64,000 bases of DNA from Selaginella tamariscina. Its lineage: Eukaryota; Streptophyta; Lycopodiopsida; Selaginellales; Selaginellaceae. The DNA lies in the NCBI GenBank assembly GCA_003024785.1, contig PUQB01000316.1, positions 192,271-256,270 of the forward strand, given 5' to 3'. Numbering within the stretch: the first letter of the stretch is position 1; each line of letters begins with the position of its first letter. The notes below the pieces were generated by a model, which saw only the letters and a list, made by a program, of their open reading frames with translations, had not been told where the DNA came from and did not search any database. Position numbers and translations under genes: made by a program. Of the stretch, positions 24,078 to 35,327 are shown piece by piece.

Positions 24078-24150
24078 TTCCGTTTCCGGGGTTTGAACCC
24101 GGGCCACCTGGGTGAAAGCCAGGCATCCTAACCCACTAGACTACAACGGA
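24078..24150 (-). tRNA. trnE-TTC: tRNA-Glu (anticodon TTC)
   Basis: The minus strand reads TCCGTTGTAGTCTAGTGGGT, an anticodon loop CTTTCAC in a perfect 5-bp stem, and the B-box GGGTTCAAACCCC. There is one acceptor/T-stem irregularity (TTTCCG instead of TTGCCG at the 3' side). It lies 290 bp behind the GPAT stop. Three further copies occur in this window (33101, 57732, 60613). Confidence 0.85.
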
Positions 24151-24380
24151 TCTACACATTAGGTAATACTAACATTGTCCCAGTGCGCTAATATACTTCG
24201 TACATTGACGATCTTTAAAAGTATACTTCACTTTCACTTTAACATATATATATTGAGAAGTAATTAAAGAGAAACATATAAGCAATCTGTGTGTATCAGC
24301 GTTTGAGAGAGAGAGAAAGGTTTACATACGTGTCTGTGTATGTGTCTACATATACTTGATAACCTCTGAGAATTAAACAG

Positions 24381-24436
24381 GTTTTGCCTGCACTAAACGA
24401 GAAGGAAGGTGTGTCGAGCTGCTTAAACAATGGAGG
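24381..24436 (+). pseudogene. Cullin exon fragment, copy 1
   Basis: After a good acceptor (AATTAAACAG) the sequence reads VLPALNEKEGVS and then, after a gap of about ten bases relative to the copy at 60484, ELLKQW. This is the cullin N-terminal repeat region that in plant CUL1 reads VLPSL...ELVKRW. The 10-base gap breaks the frame. The following 24437-25195 is AT-rich with GT and CA repeats and holds no other supported gene. Confidence 0.5.
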
Positions 24437-25742
24437 AACAGTTAGTTCGTCGTAACTGATATATTCTCCATGTGTGTGTGTGTGTGTGTGTGTGTGTTTT
24501 GTGTTATATTATATTACGAGATCAATTCACTATAATCAATTCGTTATCTTCTAATTAAAATGTTCTTTGTGGGTATAAACTTCTAATATATGAAATGAAA
24601 TCACAGAAGCTGAGCTTGAAAACATGAAGAAGTTCCTTTTTTATTTACGAATTTGAGTCACACATACACATAGTGATACGTGTATGTACAGGTATATAGA
24701 TGAAACACTAAACGAACTCATGAGAAGGGATCTTGTAGCGTGAAAACGCTAGCTGATACTGGAAGAGCGTATGTTCAAGTTTTCTTTCTTTTTGTGTGTG
24801 AGTGTACGTGTGAGCGTTATAGTGTGCAAGTTAAGCATATGTGTTATGTCTGCATACTGTTCCTATGGTGTGTATATGCACGGGTACGAGCGTGGAAACA
24901 TGTATATGTCTATGTGTATATAAAAGAACTCAGCTTTCCACGACTCTTTCTCACCCTCTGTACGGAAAGGTGTTTGTGTATACACGTGCATGTAGGGTTG
25001 TACGGGAGAAGTTAATAAGCCATAAATGAATAATTCAAATTAATTAATTTTAAATTAATATATATAATGAATTTAAGTATATAACATGCATAAATTTAAT
25101 CTTATGTTTTTAACTTCTTTTTAATTTATTTATATATATATTATTCTTAACATATATAGTTTTCATTATACTATACATGAATGGTTCATGTTTATGGGCC
25201 AATGCCCACCGAGAATTAAATTAAGAATATCACATTAAGTTTATTGAATCTAATTTATTAATTTAATTATATTTCATTCCCACCAACTTAATTTAATTGA
25301 AATAATTAGGCATGGGAATGGAATTAATTTAATTAGCTAATTACATTCCAACCAAAATATCAATAAATTAAGTTCACCTGCCAACTCCAAATGCAAATAT
25401 CGAACAAGTTGATTCGGATATGCAATCCATTAGCTTATCAGGTTGAGATTGAGCTTCGTTGTCGTCTTCTTGTTCAGCTACAGCTGGGCCTTGAGCTTCA
25501 GGAGCTCCAACTTGAGGAGCTTTTTTTATGCAGCCTCTTGTTCAACCACTCTAATGCTTGTAGCTCTTGCTCAACATCTGTATCTCCCACATCATCAGAT
25601 AGTTGTGGAGAATACAAGCTGCAAAAACAAGCTTAGAGGCCAGCTTTGGAGACATCTTCATCTCCTGACGAAGAGCTCCAAACTTGTCTGTCACAAGAAA
25701 CCATCTCAGAGACAACAAGAATAAGGAAAAAAATGACAAAAC

Positions 25743-26887
25743 TTACTCTTCAATAGAGCAAACAAACACTCCACAAGGTCCTCTTGCTGCTGAGAGCTCG
25801 TAGTTGAAGATCTCTGTCATCCAATTCACGTTCTGCTGCACCCGGAAAGGTATCATGATCGCTGAGCAGCATGGATATCCCTTGTCCCCGAGAAGGTATG
25901 GAGAAACATCGAAATGCTGATCTGGGGGAAGTGGAGTCGTTTCATTGGTTCTTGGAGAACCTCTCCCCTCCTGTAACGCTCGTAAAACCCGCTGTTTTTC
26001 CATATCCGAGTGTCATGCACAGATCCGGGCCAACCAATGTTGACGTCGAGAAACCTCTTCTTCGAGTCTACAATCGCTTGGAGGACGATGCTTGCATGCT
26101 TGTGCTTCATGTACGCTTCTCTGTTCTCGACTGGCCTGCTGATGTGAATATGAGAGCAGTCGATGCAGCCGAGGACGTTGGGAAGAGAGGTCCAGTCGGT
26201 GAAGCCTTCAATGACAACTTCAGCCTCAGCTATGGTTGTCGGGAACTTGATGTAGTCCCGAAGCTCTTCTTGGATTGCTTTGCATGTCTCCTTGATGATC
26301 CGAGCAGCAGAGCTCTCACCGATGCCAAACTCCTCAGACAAGTTCAGGTACTTGAAGTTGTTCCTTAGCTTGAAGATGGTACAAGCGAGCCTAGCTTCAC
26401 TGGAATAGCCATGCGTAGTTTGTATCATGTTTGACGAGTCGGGATGCAATCGAGCTGCCAAGTTGTTGAAGGTTTGTTTGTCCATTCCGAAGAGCTTCAA
26501 CCATCGAGAGTCGTCGTACATCTCCACCACAAACCGGTCAAACCACACAGTTGAGCGGGGCTTGACCCACCATTGGAGATCAGACTGAAGTCTCCAGTCC
26601 GGAACAACACAGTGAACAATCAACTGGAACAAAAAGCTTCGCTCGAAATCCTCAGCGGCATCTGCTTCTTCTTCATCCCTCTTCCTCTTGAGAAAACGTT
26701 GATGAGCTTTCTTCAACCTTTGAGCAGACCTTCTTCGAGCTTGTTGCACTGTGATCTGGTGAAGATGAAGTAAAACTTGCCTGAAAACAAGGAGCAAAGT
26801 GATCCATTCGCTACTCCGGTTTCCTGAAAAAAAAAAATAGAACTTTACTGATGAGAAACATGTGAAAGAACATAAAGGAAACTTCAT
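25743..26887 (-). pseudogene. Harbinger (HARBI1-type) transposase
   Basis: This is the DDE_Tnp_4 nuclease of PIF/Harbinger elements. Visible blocks: WWVKPRSTVWFDRF, LFGMDKQTF, an HTH-like region with EEFGIGESSAARIIK, the first catalytic D in LGCIDCSHIHI, the second D in GWPGSVHDTRIW, and after a frame change near 25960 the block SPYLLGDKGYP that carries the third acidic region. The end of the protein (AARGPCGVFVCSIEE) departs from the usual VERAFG text, so the C-terminal part is degenerate. A start upstream of 26887 is possible; an intron-like T/A-rich gap lies near 26830. Confidence 0.85.
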
Positions 26888-27009
26888 GCAAATGCCTTAG
26901 CTATCTACAAGTGCAAGAAGAGTATGAGAAGGATGGTGTGTGCAGGACGTTCTTTCAACCCAGCCTAAGAGTAAACAAAACCATTAGTTGGCAAACGTTT
27001 CAACACAAG

Positions 27010-27913
27010 CTTCCAAACTTACTCAAGATCCAGGAGGTTGCTGCTGCTTGGCGTAGGAGTTGACAAAGGTAGCAAAGTTCATATTCATTGCTGCAGCTGC
27101 TTCCCGCTCTGCTTGGAGACGTTCCCTCTCAATCTCAGCCATCTCCCGCATGAACTCCTGCTACTTTGAGGCTCTCAGCATGCCTCGAGCACGATTCTCT
27201 TCGACTTCCTTTGTCAAGTTGGCGAACGTCTTCATTGCCTCACCAACATCAGGACGACAGTCCGTTTCTTGAGCCGGCCAGAGGAGCCGGACTCACGGTC
27301 CCCCGGAACAGTCTCGGTGCTCTCATCATTGACAAGACCACTAGCTGCTCCTTGCTCCTTGCTTCCACCTCCTTGTTTGGTCCCAGTATCTCCCTGCTTG
27401 TTCTGCAGCTGCTTGGAGGTGTCAAAAAGGTTTGGAGGTGAGATGTTTGGCTTGCCATGCAGAATCTCCTCCAGTTCGTCATATAGTTCACGCTCCATTG
27501 TTGCTGTAGCTTGGCGATGGAGCGTTCCTTGGAGGTCATCCCAAAGTAATTGCTGCCCCGGTTGCAGCATTGTTATCACGGATTTTTTTGAAGGCCGAGA
27601 CCATGTTGTCCCACTTCACCCTGATATTCTCATGGCCGCACTGTACCCTGCAGCAGCCATCTTCTCACCGATCTTCTGAAACCTTTGTGTCTTTGAGATG
27701 GCCTTGTTCCTGTCCTTCCTACTTGTGTAATCCTCTTCCTCCTTTTTTCAACTGTACCAGCAAGAAGATCTCCTCCCTCCAATTAGGCTGCCGATTGTGC
27801 TTTTCTACTGAAGAAACATGTGTATCATGCAGTCCATGCAGCCCATGCTCACCTGGATCCATAGCTGCCACACCCAAAACCCTAATTGAGTTAATGATAC
27901 AGGTTGAGTTCAA
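27010..27913 (-). pseudogene. Harbinger ORF1, trihelix/Myb-like DNA-binding protein
   Basis: On the minus strand the product begins near 27913 with a helix-rich N-terminus containing NWREEIFLLVQLK. It continues with DYTSRKDRNKAISKTQRFQKI and, after a frameshift, VKWDNMVSAFKKIRD, the typical Myb/SANT-like (trihelix) ORF1 layout that helps the transposase bind the TIRs. The centre (27232-27579) is acidic and Gln/Ser/Gly-rich. The C-terminus (about 27020-27180) is a predicted coiled coil, MAEIERERLQAEREAAAAM. At least three frameshifts or stops are present. Confidence 0.7.
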
Positions 27914-28985
27914 TTAAAAAATTAAGGATTTCCCGTCTTAAGCTAATTTAATTGTAATGAGCCTAATTGAAAAGAATCTTTGGTGGAATGATTTTAATTA
28001 AATTAGGGCAATTAAATTAAGCTGATTAAATTGGAACTTAATTGGGGCCGGTTGGAATGTCAATTAAAAGTTAATTTGAAATTAGGCTAATTTAATTGTT
28101 GGTGGGCGTTGGCCCTATATATTCAATATAAATTAAGGCATAATTGGAAGCATTCAATGTACATACCATATCAAGCACACGCGTATATACGTGTCTTTAT
28201 GTACCATGTAATTAACCCAAAGATTGATCACAATTAAATATGTTTCCGTATGAGTTCATGTAATGTCAAATATGTCACTATACACTATGTTGCATACATA
28301 TAACATTTATAGGATATATACTACATATACAATCGTAAATACATCACAAAATACCATTAACTTTCCATAAAATTTAACAATATGAAATTTGTACTTTATT
28401 TTGTCATTAGCCCGTTAGTTAAGGCATTGAAGGATTAGGGCTACGGCATTGATAGATTAGGGCTACAACATTGACAGCTCAAGGTTGTAGTGGTGATTTG
28501 AGCATATGAAAAGGACAAGGTCAAAAGCTTGGGGCTTTGTCTTGGTGCTTAATTGCATTTTGTGTGTGTAGTTGCACAAGGTGCAACATTCATGAATGTC
28601 CATAGTGTTGCCACTGATGAGAATGTTGCTGCTGGGTGAGATACTCCAATTGCAACTAGTTCTTGAGATCGAAGTCCAAATTGGGGTCAAAGGAGACATC
28701 AGTCTTTGTTAAGTTGAAGATGGAAGAATTAGAAGCATACAACGATAAAAGCAGAAATGAAAAGATGGAACAAGATGGTAGAAAATCGTGAAGCTGTTGG
28801 AGAAAGCTAGTTATAAAAGGGATGTGAAGCAGTGCAAGCTTAAATGGGACAACTTATGCTCAAACTACAAAAAGATGTGGAATTATGACAAGTCACAAGT
28901 TGTGTGAACTACTTTGCTATGACCAACAAAGAGAGGCAGAAGAACTCTCTTCCAAAGAAGAACTCTCTTCCAACCATGTCACAAT

Positions 28986-30672
28986 TGTCAGAGTTTTAAC
29001 CCAAAGGGCCAACACGTGGCAACACGTGGCTGCCAAGTGGCCATTCGGTGTCATCAACTTGTGTGAGCAACGCTAAGTTTCCCAGAACAACCCCAATGAC
29101 CCTTAAGGTTAGACTCTAATGCCCAAGTGGACAGGAGACTTACGGTTTAGCCTAAGTCTCCCTAGAATGTCTGCCCCCAGAACCCTTGAGGGATAACCCT
29201 AGTTGACTTAGGGTCTTGCCTTAGAAGACCTAGACAGGCTCATGCCCTAACCCCCATCAAGGAGACGTGTGTTCCACACATACCCCTGGATAGAACTAAG
29301 GCATCGTCACTTACCCCTTGAGGAATCACCCTCATCCGGGTGTACAACCCCTTTAGGGCGACAAGGGGTACCCTGAACCACGACTAACCCCTAAGGGTTT
29401 GAGTGGCTAAGTTATACCTTAGACCTAGGGCTAGTACTTAGTGAGGACATGAGTAGGCGGACACGAGTGTTCTACTAAGCAAACTCCCTAAGGCTAGGTT
29501 TAGGATAACCCTAAGCACATGACCTTGCGAGTGCCTCACGAAAGGGCTCCTGCTAACATGTTTAGGTTGTTCAACCCTTGAATTCCAAGGAGAACACTCC
29601 CCTAACCAAGTGTGCCAAAGCACACCTAGTTATGAGACCTAACCTCCCTTACAAGCCCATGACATAACCGCAAAGGGCGTGCTTCAAGCATTGTACCATG
29701 TGACGTTTAGCCCAGTGTCACATCTCCATGTGACACTGCCTTCCCCGATGTGGCTTATCATGCCATAACCCTTAGATTCAAGAGTTGCACCAAGTGCCAC
29801 AAATGTGGCTCCTAAATGCCAACTCTAGAACCCCTCGATGTACCCTCAGGAACCAAGTAATGTGAACCTGTCAAACAAGATCCCATGCCCACAGTTAGTC
29901 AAAGACATGGATGTGCCTTGCTTGGCCGTGAGTGCTACACCTAGCTTGATGTGGAGGAGGAGGCTGGAGACAAGCCTCAACCTCTGCCTCTTGGAACGTG
30001 CATTCTGACAAGACTTCCCAGGCATGGATTTGCCAACGTTAAGGGTAAGCTACCCCAAAGGTGGGATGTACCCCTGGCATCTGGAAGTTAGGGCGGCACA
30101 ACAGAGGGTTGTGCCTTGACGACACAAGCTAGAGCTTGCACCGGGAGAAGAGTAATGAGCTCAGTCATGAACCCAGGAACCCTTACTCCTACATACTCTA
30201 CCTTATTTATATGATGGAGCCCCCCCCCTCTTTTCCTGTATGTGTAAGTGGGCTGGCACTGAATTTTAGCCCCTTAGATAAATTAACAATATGAGCCTAT
30301 AACTCACCCTTACTCCTACCCCTAAACCCTACCCAAGGGGTGGGGGTTTTAGGGCGTGGGTTAGGGCAACCCTAGGGTTAGGTCAACCCTAGGGGTGTTC
30401 CTAACCCTACTTAACACGCCAAATTCATCTGCAAAGACCAATCAGCCTATTCGGGACGTTAAAATTGGGGGTGGATTTTTAGAAGGTAAGTTCTAGCTTC
30501 GCTTAGAGTTTCCTGCAAATACCTAATGACACCCGGCCGGACCATCACCAAATACCCAAGTGCACTAAGCGGGCCTGTTTCCTACTACATTTAGGGTCCA
30601 TCAACATAGTACAATAGGTAACAATAGTCAACGTCCAAAGTAAAGGGTTGAGTCATAGTAAAAACTATGACA
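28986..30672 (-). mobile_element. Solo LTR, copy A (1.7 kb)
   Basis: The block is flanked by TGTCAGAG... and ...CTATGACA, is non-coding and is the reverse complement of the block at 54670-56383 over essentially its full length. It contains many CCCTAA/TTAGGG-like words (GGGTTTTAGGGCGTGGGTTAGGG around 30340-30370) and an AT-rich promoter-like site (TTATTTATATGATGG, around 30203-30217). No internal retrotransposon coding region adjoins it, so it is a solo LTR. CACAA occurs at both outer borders but a clean target duplication is not certain. Confidence 0.7.
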
Positions 30673-31399
30673 CAAGACTTATTTGAGGCCATGGAGACTA
30701 CCTTTGCTGCAAATCTGAATGTGATGCCAAGTAAGATCAAAGATAGCAGTACTTCAACTCCAAGTTCATCTCATGCAACACTTGTACCTGAGAACCATGA
30801 TGCTTGAACAAGTGAGCATGTACCTAGCAATTGTGAGGAAGGATCAAATGGTTGACTTAGGAAGAAGTCAAGGAAGTTTACAAGTGACTTGGTTGTTATT
30901 CTTCGCCAGAATCAACTTGAATTCACAAAGGTAGTGAGGAAAAGAGAAATGAACGATACAAGGAGAAATGCATAGGCATAAAGATTAAATGAAGCTTGAG
31001 AAGGAAAGACTTGCAATAGAGAAGGAGGCAACCACAACTATGAACCAAACGCTAAGCGCACGGTTTCATTCATGACACACAAGCATCATGGTAGCATTTT
31101 TTAGATAGTAATCTTTTCTCAAATTTCTCATGCGTTTCATTTTTGAACCAAATCTAATAGATGAAATGTAGAGAGCTATTCTACAAAATAAAATGTAAGT
31201 TCTCATGGTTTAAGTACTATGATACTAATTGCTTGGTTTTTTTTTTTTTTTTTCCCCTTCTAAGAGTGATATAGCATAGAAATGGACAATTAGCATATCG
31301 TACTTTTGGTGCTACTACTCAAGCAGATAATGAAAACTCAACGAAAGCATATTTGAGATAGAGAAATAAGGATGAAGGACCGTGTAATTAAGCATAAAA

Positions 31400-32460
31400 G
31401 GTTTTTTCAGCAGGTGTAGGACTTGGAAGAGGAATATGATAAGGATATTGAAGTTCTCAAGCAAGTAGTAGACATGAACAACAAGGTAGTAGCGGTAGCA
31501 AGGAAGCCAATAGAACACCGATGGTGGGTGAAGCCAAGAAGCATAACATGGTTTGATAGGTTTGCTAAGACAATGTATGATGCAAGGTGGAAACAAATCT
31601 TTGGCATGGAGAGAGAAACTTTCGATGAGTTGTGCGATTTGCTTTACAACAAGCTTTTCAAACATGATAATCCTTATTATCAAGCAATTCTTGTTCGTGT
31701 TTGGCTCGACACTACATTGTTTAAATTGAGACATGATTACAAGTACTTTCTTATATCAGAGTGTTTTGGTATTGGTGAGAGTACTACTACCAAAAATCTT
31801 CCACAACACTTACAATGCCATCATTAAGCAATTGAGTGGAGAGATCAAGTTTTTTGACATGATAGACGATACTCAAAAGGTCATCAATGGCTTCCGAGAC
31901 GGAGCAAAGAGTTACTACAAACATCACAAGTACAATGTAGTTCTTCAAGGAGTTATCGATAGCAAGTATGTATATAATGGTCTTTTGAAGTTTTCATCCC
32001 ATCATATTTTGTTAGGAAGTGGTTTCTTGATGGCCATGTTCATTTCACGACAGTAGGATATGGAGGAATTGTTGCCTTCACCAACAAGTTATGTAGCATG
32101 AGGTCCTACAAACTCCACTCTTTGAATTTCCTCACCATGGACTAACTATTGGTCCATATCTCCTTACAAGTGCAAGACTCCATTTTAATAATTTGCAAAC
32201 ATGTCTTTTATCAAAACAACATACAACAAGGAACTCTCTCATGCTTGAGTTATTGTAGAATAGAGCTTTAGTCTCTTTAAATGTACACTTCTTTAGTTAT
32301 TCTTATTTTATATTTAACAATGTCTTTCTTGTAGGAAATTTTCAAATCCCTTAAGACAGGCTTGTAATGGATCCAGAGCTTGTTCTTGATATTGTATATG
32401 CTTCTTGCATTTTACATAATTTCCTCATCAATGCCAAAGATGATCTTGATTAGGAGATTG
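31400..32460 (+). pseudogene. Harbinger transposase remnant
   Basis: The stretch 31423-31827 gives WWVKPRSITWFDRF, IFGMERETFDEL, LRHDYKYFLISECFGIGEST, closely parallel to the transposase at 25743-26887. After a frame change it continues with KQLSGEIKFFDM and YYKHHKYNVVLQGVIDSKY, but the block with the first catalytic aspartate is deleted. A piece of the C-terminus, ILHNFLINAKDDLD, is seen at about 32400-32455. It is inactive. Confidence 0.75.
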
Positions 32461-33100
32461 AACATGTTAATTACAAGCAGAAGAACTAGAGTGGAGGGTG
32501 AAGAAGAGTCTCATGATGAAGAAGGCTTAGCAATTTGGGAGCAACTAATGATGTACTAGTGATGTGTCTTGTGTTTTCATAATGTTCTTATGTGTGTGTG
32601 TTTCATTTTTAGCTAATGTTCAAATCTCATATAACTACAAAGTTAACAATATAGTGGTGTGAAGCTGATTTAATTACGTTAGCCTAATTAAACGTAAAGG
32701 AAACATGGAAACCAATATGGTTAGTCATTTATAATTAACCAAATAAAAAATAATGATTCATTATCTAAACCGTTTGTGTGAAAAAGAATTTTAGTTAAAG
32801 CAATTTAATTAGGATAACTGATAAGGTTAATTTAACTTAACTTAATCACTTGTGTGAATATAGACCTTTATATTATGTATATCACAAACTAAAAGAGTGA
32901 GCAAAACCAATTGTTGAGGTCCTCAATTTTGAAATATCCACAACATACATTAACCAAAATGCATTTTATAGAGGTTATAAACATTAAAATGCAAATGTAT
33001 GCTAACGTGACTGCATGTTTAAGGAAAAAATTGTTAAGCTGATAGCGTTTAAGAAAAAAATTATTACCTAAGTTCTAATATATTCAAATTTCATCAAGCT

Positions 33101-33173
33101 TTCCGTTGGCAAGGTTTGAACCCGGGTCACCTAGGTGAAAGCCAAGCATCCTAAGACACTAGACTAGAACGAA
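33101..33173 (-). pseudogene. tRNA-Glu pseudogene
   Basis: It is a copy of the tRNA-Glu(TTC) gene with changes in the acceptor stem (TTCGTTCTAG at the 5' end, TTGGCAAGG at the 3' side) and a broken anticodon stem (CTTGG against CCTAG). The B-box survives. It belongs to the rearranged duplicate block at 33.1-34.1 kb. The region 32561-33100 is AT-rich and holds no gene. Confidence 0.75.
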
Positions 33174-33631
33174 TCTGCACGTTTAAGTTGCGCAACAAGC
33201 GTGTACGTACAGGTTGTCATACGTAACATTATCCGAGCTGTGTCATTATACTGAATAGATACACACATTGATAAATGTGCTATGTACATATGCATATACA
33301 TGGTATATGTGTGTAGAAGCATACAGAGACACAATATATTGACCATGATCTTTTAAAGAATACTTCATTCTCACTTTAACACATATTTACACACACACAC
33401 ACACATATACAGTTAAGTAAAAAATAAGTAACTTCCTTGAAGTTACTCTCCTTTCTTGCCTTTGCTGCCTTCTCTCGCTACCATTAACTATATGCAGCTC
33501 ATGCACACGCACACACACAGTTACATAAAAATATATAATAAAAATATGACTTACAACCCAGCAGTTAGTTCATATAAATTCACATTGTCCTTATGCCTCA
33601 ACTCAAATGTTACATACGTGTTTGTGACGTG

Positions 33632-33688
33632 TCTACAGTAAATGAGAAGGGAGGTGTGTCCTTCGTGAAGGAGATGATTAAACAATGT
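33632..33688 (+). pseudogene. Cullin exon fragment, copy 2
   Basis: After CTACAG it reads VNEKGGVSFVKEMIKQC in one frame, the same cullin exon as at 24381 and 60484. It lies about 450 bp from the tRNA-Glu pseudogene, the same neighbour as at 24 kb. Confidence 0.45.
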
Positions 33689-33764
33689 ACGATATATATC
33701 TGTAGTCAATTCTCTTTCTAATGACTTCAGCTAGATAGAGATTAGTCTGCCTGCCTTCCTTCCG

Positions 33765-34063
33765 TTATTCTATGGTACGATGGAAGGCATTAGATCCATT
33801 ATACTTTCTAATGAATCCCAAGCCAGAGTACCATATACAACTCCTGGATAAGCTTCCAAAGGAGAAGACATGTTCTGCAGGGAACTCAGCACGAGGTTGC
33901 GAATTACATACAGAGGTGCATAGCGGAGAAACTAGGGTTTCAGTGCACCAATCTAGCTAGAAAGAATAAGTGTATGATGCTTGCTGGAAATGAAAGGTAT
34001 GTTTCTAAGCAGAGGAGCTTTAGACGCTCGTTGAAGCGTGTAAGAAGCAAGCTTGGTAGCTGA
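33765..34063 (+). pseudogene. Duplicated GPAT last exon
   Basis: About 300 bp are nearly identical to the last GPAT exon (23480-23792), from the TTCTATGGTAC block to the stop, including the ...RSKLGS end. It has an internal deletion at the start, a 2-bp deletion at about 33892 that breaks the frame, and several substitutions. There are no upstream exons, so it cannot make GPAT. The copying included DNA 3' of the gene (tRNA-Glu and cullin fragment), but in a different order. Confidence 0.9.
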
Positions 34064-34917
34064 TATAGGCTGTAACTTTGTCGCGCGCGTGTGTATGCAG
34101 CTCAATAAATTTATGATGCTTACTATATCACAGGTTTAGAGTGTCTACTGTCATTTAAACTTGACGTGTCCATGGCTGACTTAGAAGTTCCAATATTACA
34201 TTTAAACCAATTTCTAATACATATCACACGTGTACACACACATTATATATGATGAAGTATTTGTAAGTACCAACGTGTCATGTTGTAATAAAAAATATTT
34301 AATAGAATGTGTTCAGAATATTTTAAATAATGATTTAAACAGTTTTTATTATTTTTCTTAATTTCCTATTTATTTATATAATAAATTTAATAACTTATTC
34401 ACAACTTTCACTTTATAATTTTATACAAAACAGTAATTACATTTAAGAGATGTGTGTAGTGATTTGACAACTTTGTCAACTTGGTATTGACTGTATATTC
34501 TCAGCATATTCTCTATAAGAAACAAACAACATAAAAAGCGGAAATACACCACCTCATTGGTTGTCTCCCTCGTCCCGCTGCTGTCTGCTCTATTGTTTTC
34601 TTCTACACACTGTTAGGACATACGTCGTATTCGTACATGCACTGCAACTATATACAATGTATGTACACTACTAGTGTGTCTACATCATACACTGAAATGG
34701 TAGTTTTTGTAACAACACGCACACACACACACACGAGAGAGAGAGGTACAATAAGTGGATCCAACAAAGAAACTGCACTGTGGTGCTAAGATACTTGTGG
34801 TGGAGTATGCTTGAAGAAAAATAGATGCATTAATATTAATAAAAAATTTTCTCCTATTCAATCCGAGACATTGAGAGAGCAGTTTTCTTCTTTCCTCCAA
34901 TAGAGCTCTTCCATTTG
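34064..34917. other. Intergenic spacer
   Basis: AT-rich DNA with a CA/GA repeat (34718-34744). The minus-strand open stretch 34685-34900 lies just downstream of the TIGR01589 stop and could be its 3' UTR. Nothing else is supported. Confidence 0.5.
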
Positions 34918-35327
34918 TCAGCTCCCAGTTTGTTTATACTTCTCGTACGCTGTAAAGAAGGCCTTGTTCTCCTTCTTCTTCAGTTCATTCCATACTGAAA
35001 ATAAAGAAGAAAAATGAGTTATATATGTGTATATGTGTGTGTGGTGTGTGTGTGTGTGTGTGTTCCGATATAATTCATACCTGTAACCGTGACGGTGGGT
35101 TTCACATTCGCATATGTAAATAATACACTCACACATTCTTCAGAGTTCATATGCAGTAAAATACATCTTTCTATTAAGTTCTGAACCTGCAATAAAAGAT
35201 CATAAAATACACCCATGTACACACACACTACACACACATGTGAATATATTTGTGTATAAAAACATATAAGAAGGCCTACTTTGAGAATGTATTCAGATGT
35301 CACAAGTGGTTCTTCTTCAGAGCTCAT
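34918..35327 (-). CDS. Small plant-specific TIGR01589-domain protein
   Basis: Three exons on the minus strand (35327-35280, 35186-35081, 34994-34918) join in phase with GT-AG introns into about 76 aa. The text MSSEEEPLVTSEYIL, then VQNLIERCILLHM, then VWNELKKKENKAFFTAYEKY matches the plant-specific domain TIGR01589 (IQNLIERCLQLYM ... VWQKLEEENxEFFKAYY). Function of this family is unknown to me. A Met 33 bp upstream is possible, but the MSSEEE start fits family length better. The second intron is GT-rich. The protein is short and soluble, with no membrane segment. Confidence 0.75.

Larger units (their letters stand above)
25196..28115 (-). mobile_element. PIF/Harbinger transposon with TIRs and two ORFs
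   Basis: The ends are inverted: the left end from 25196 reads GGGCCAATGCCCACC, and the right end, read inward from 28115, is GGGCCAACGCCCACC. The match then weakens to (AATTAAATTA)-type sequence. Both flanks carry TAT, compatible with the 3-bp target duplication of this superfamily. Inside, on the minus strand, are an ORF1 (trihelix/Myb-like, about 27010-27913) and a DDE transposase (25743-26887). Both are broken by a few frameshifts, so the copy is probably no longer autonomous, but it is nearly full length (2.92 kb). Confidence 0.85.
28386..32560 (+). mobile_element. Second PIF/Harbinger copy, split by a solo LTR
   Basis: Two halves of an ORF1-like sequence flank the LTR at 28986-30672. 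Before it lies KRDVKQCKLKWDNLCSNYKKM (about 28815-28880; trihelix type), and after it a basic, coiled tail ending KVVRKREMNDTRRN (about 30850-30975). A transposase follows at 31400-32460. Orientation is plus, opposite to the neighbouring Harbinger copy. Inverted ends were not located. A tandem run of a 22-25 bp unit (GGCATTGA.AGATTAGGGCTA) sits at 28414-28475. Everything is heavily mutated. Confidence 0.6.

Noticed and set aside
24620..25020. Continuation of the cullin gene after the 24381 fragment
   Set aside because: Some phrases looked cullin-like at first, but no conserved block could be aligned and the stretch is dominated by GT/CA repeats.
25871..26368. 165-aa plus-strand ORF
   Set aside because: It is the antisense shadow of the Harbinger transposase on the minus strand.
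27269..27679. 136-aa plus-strand ORF rich in Ser and Pro
   Set aside because: It is antisense to the Harbinger ORF1, which has the recognisable trihelix-type text.
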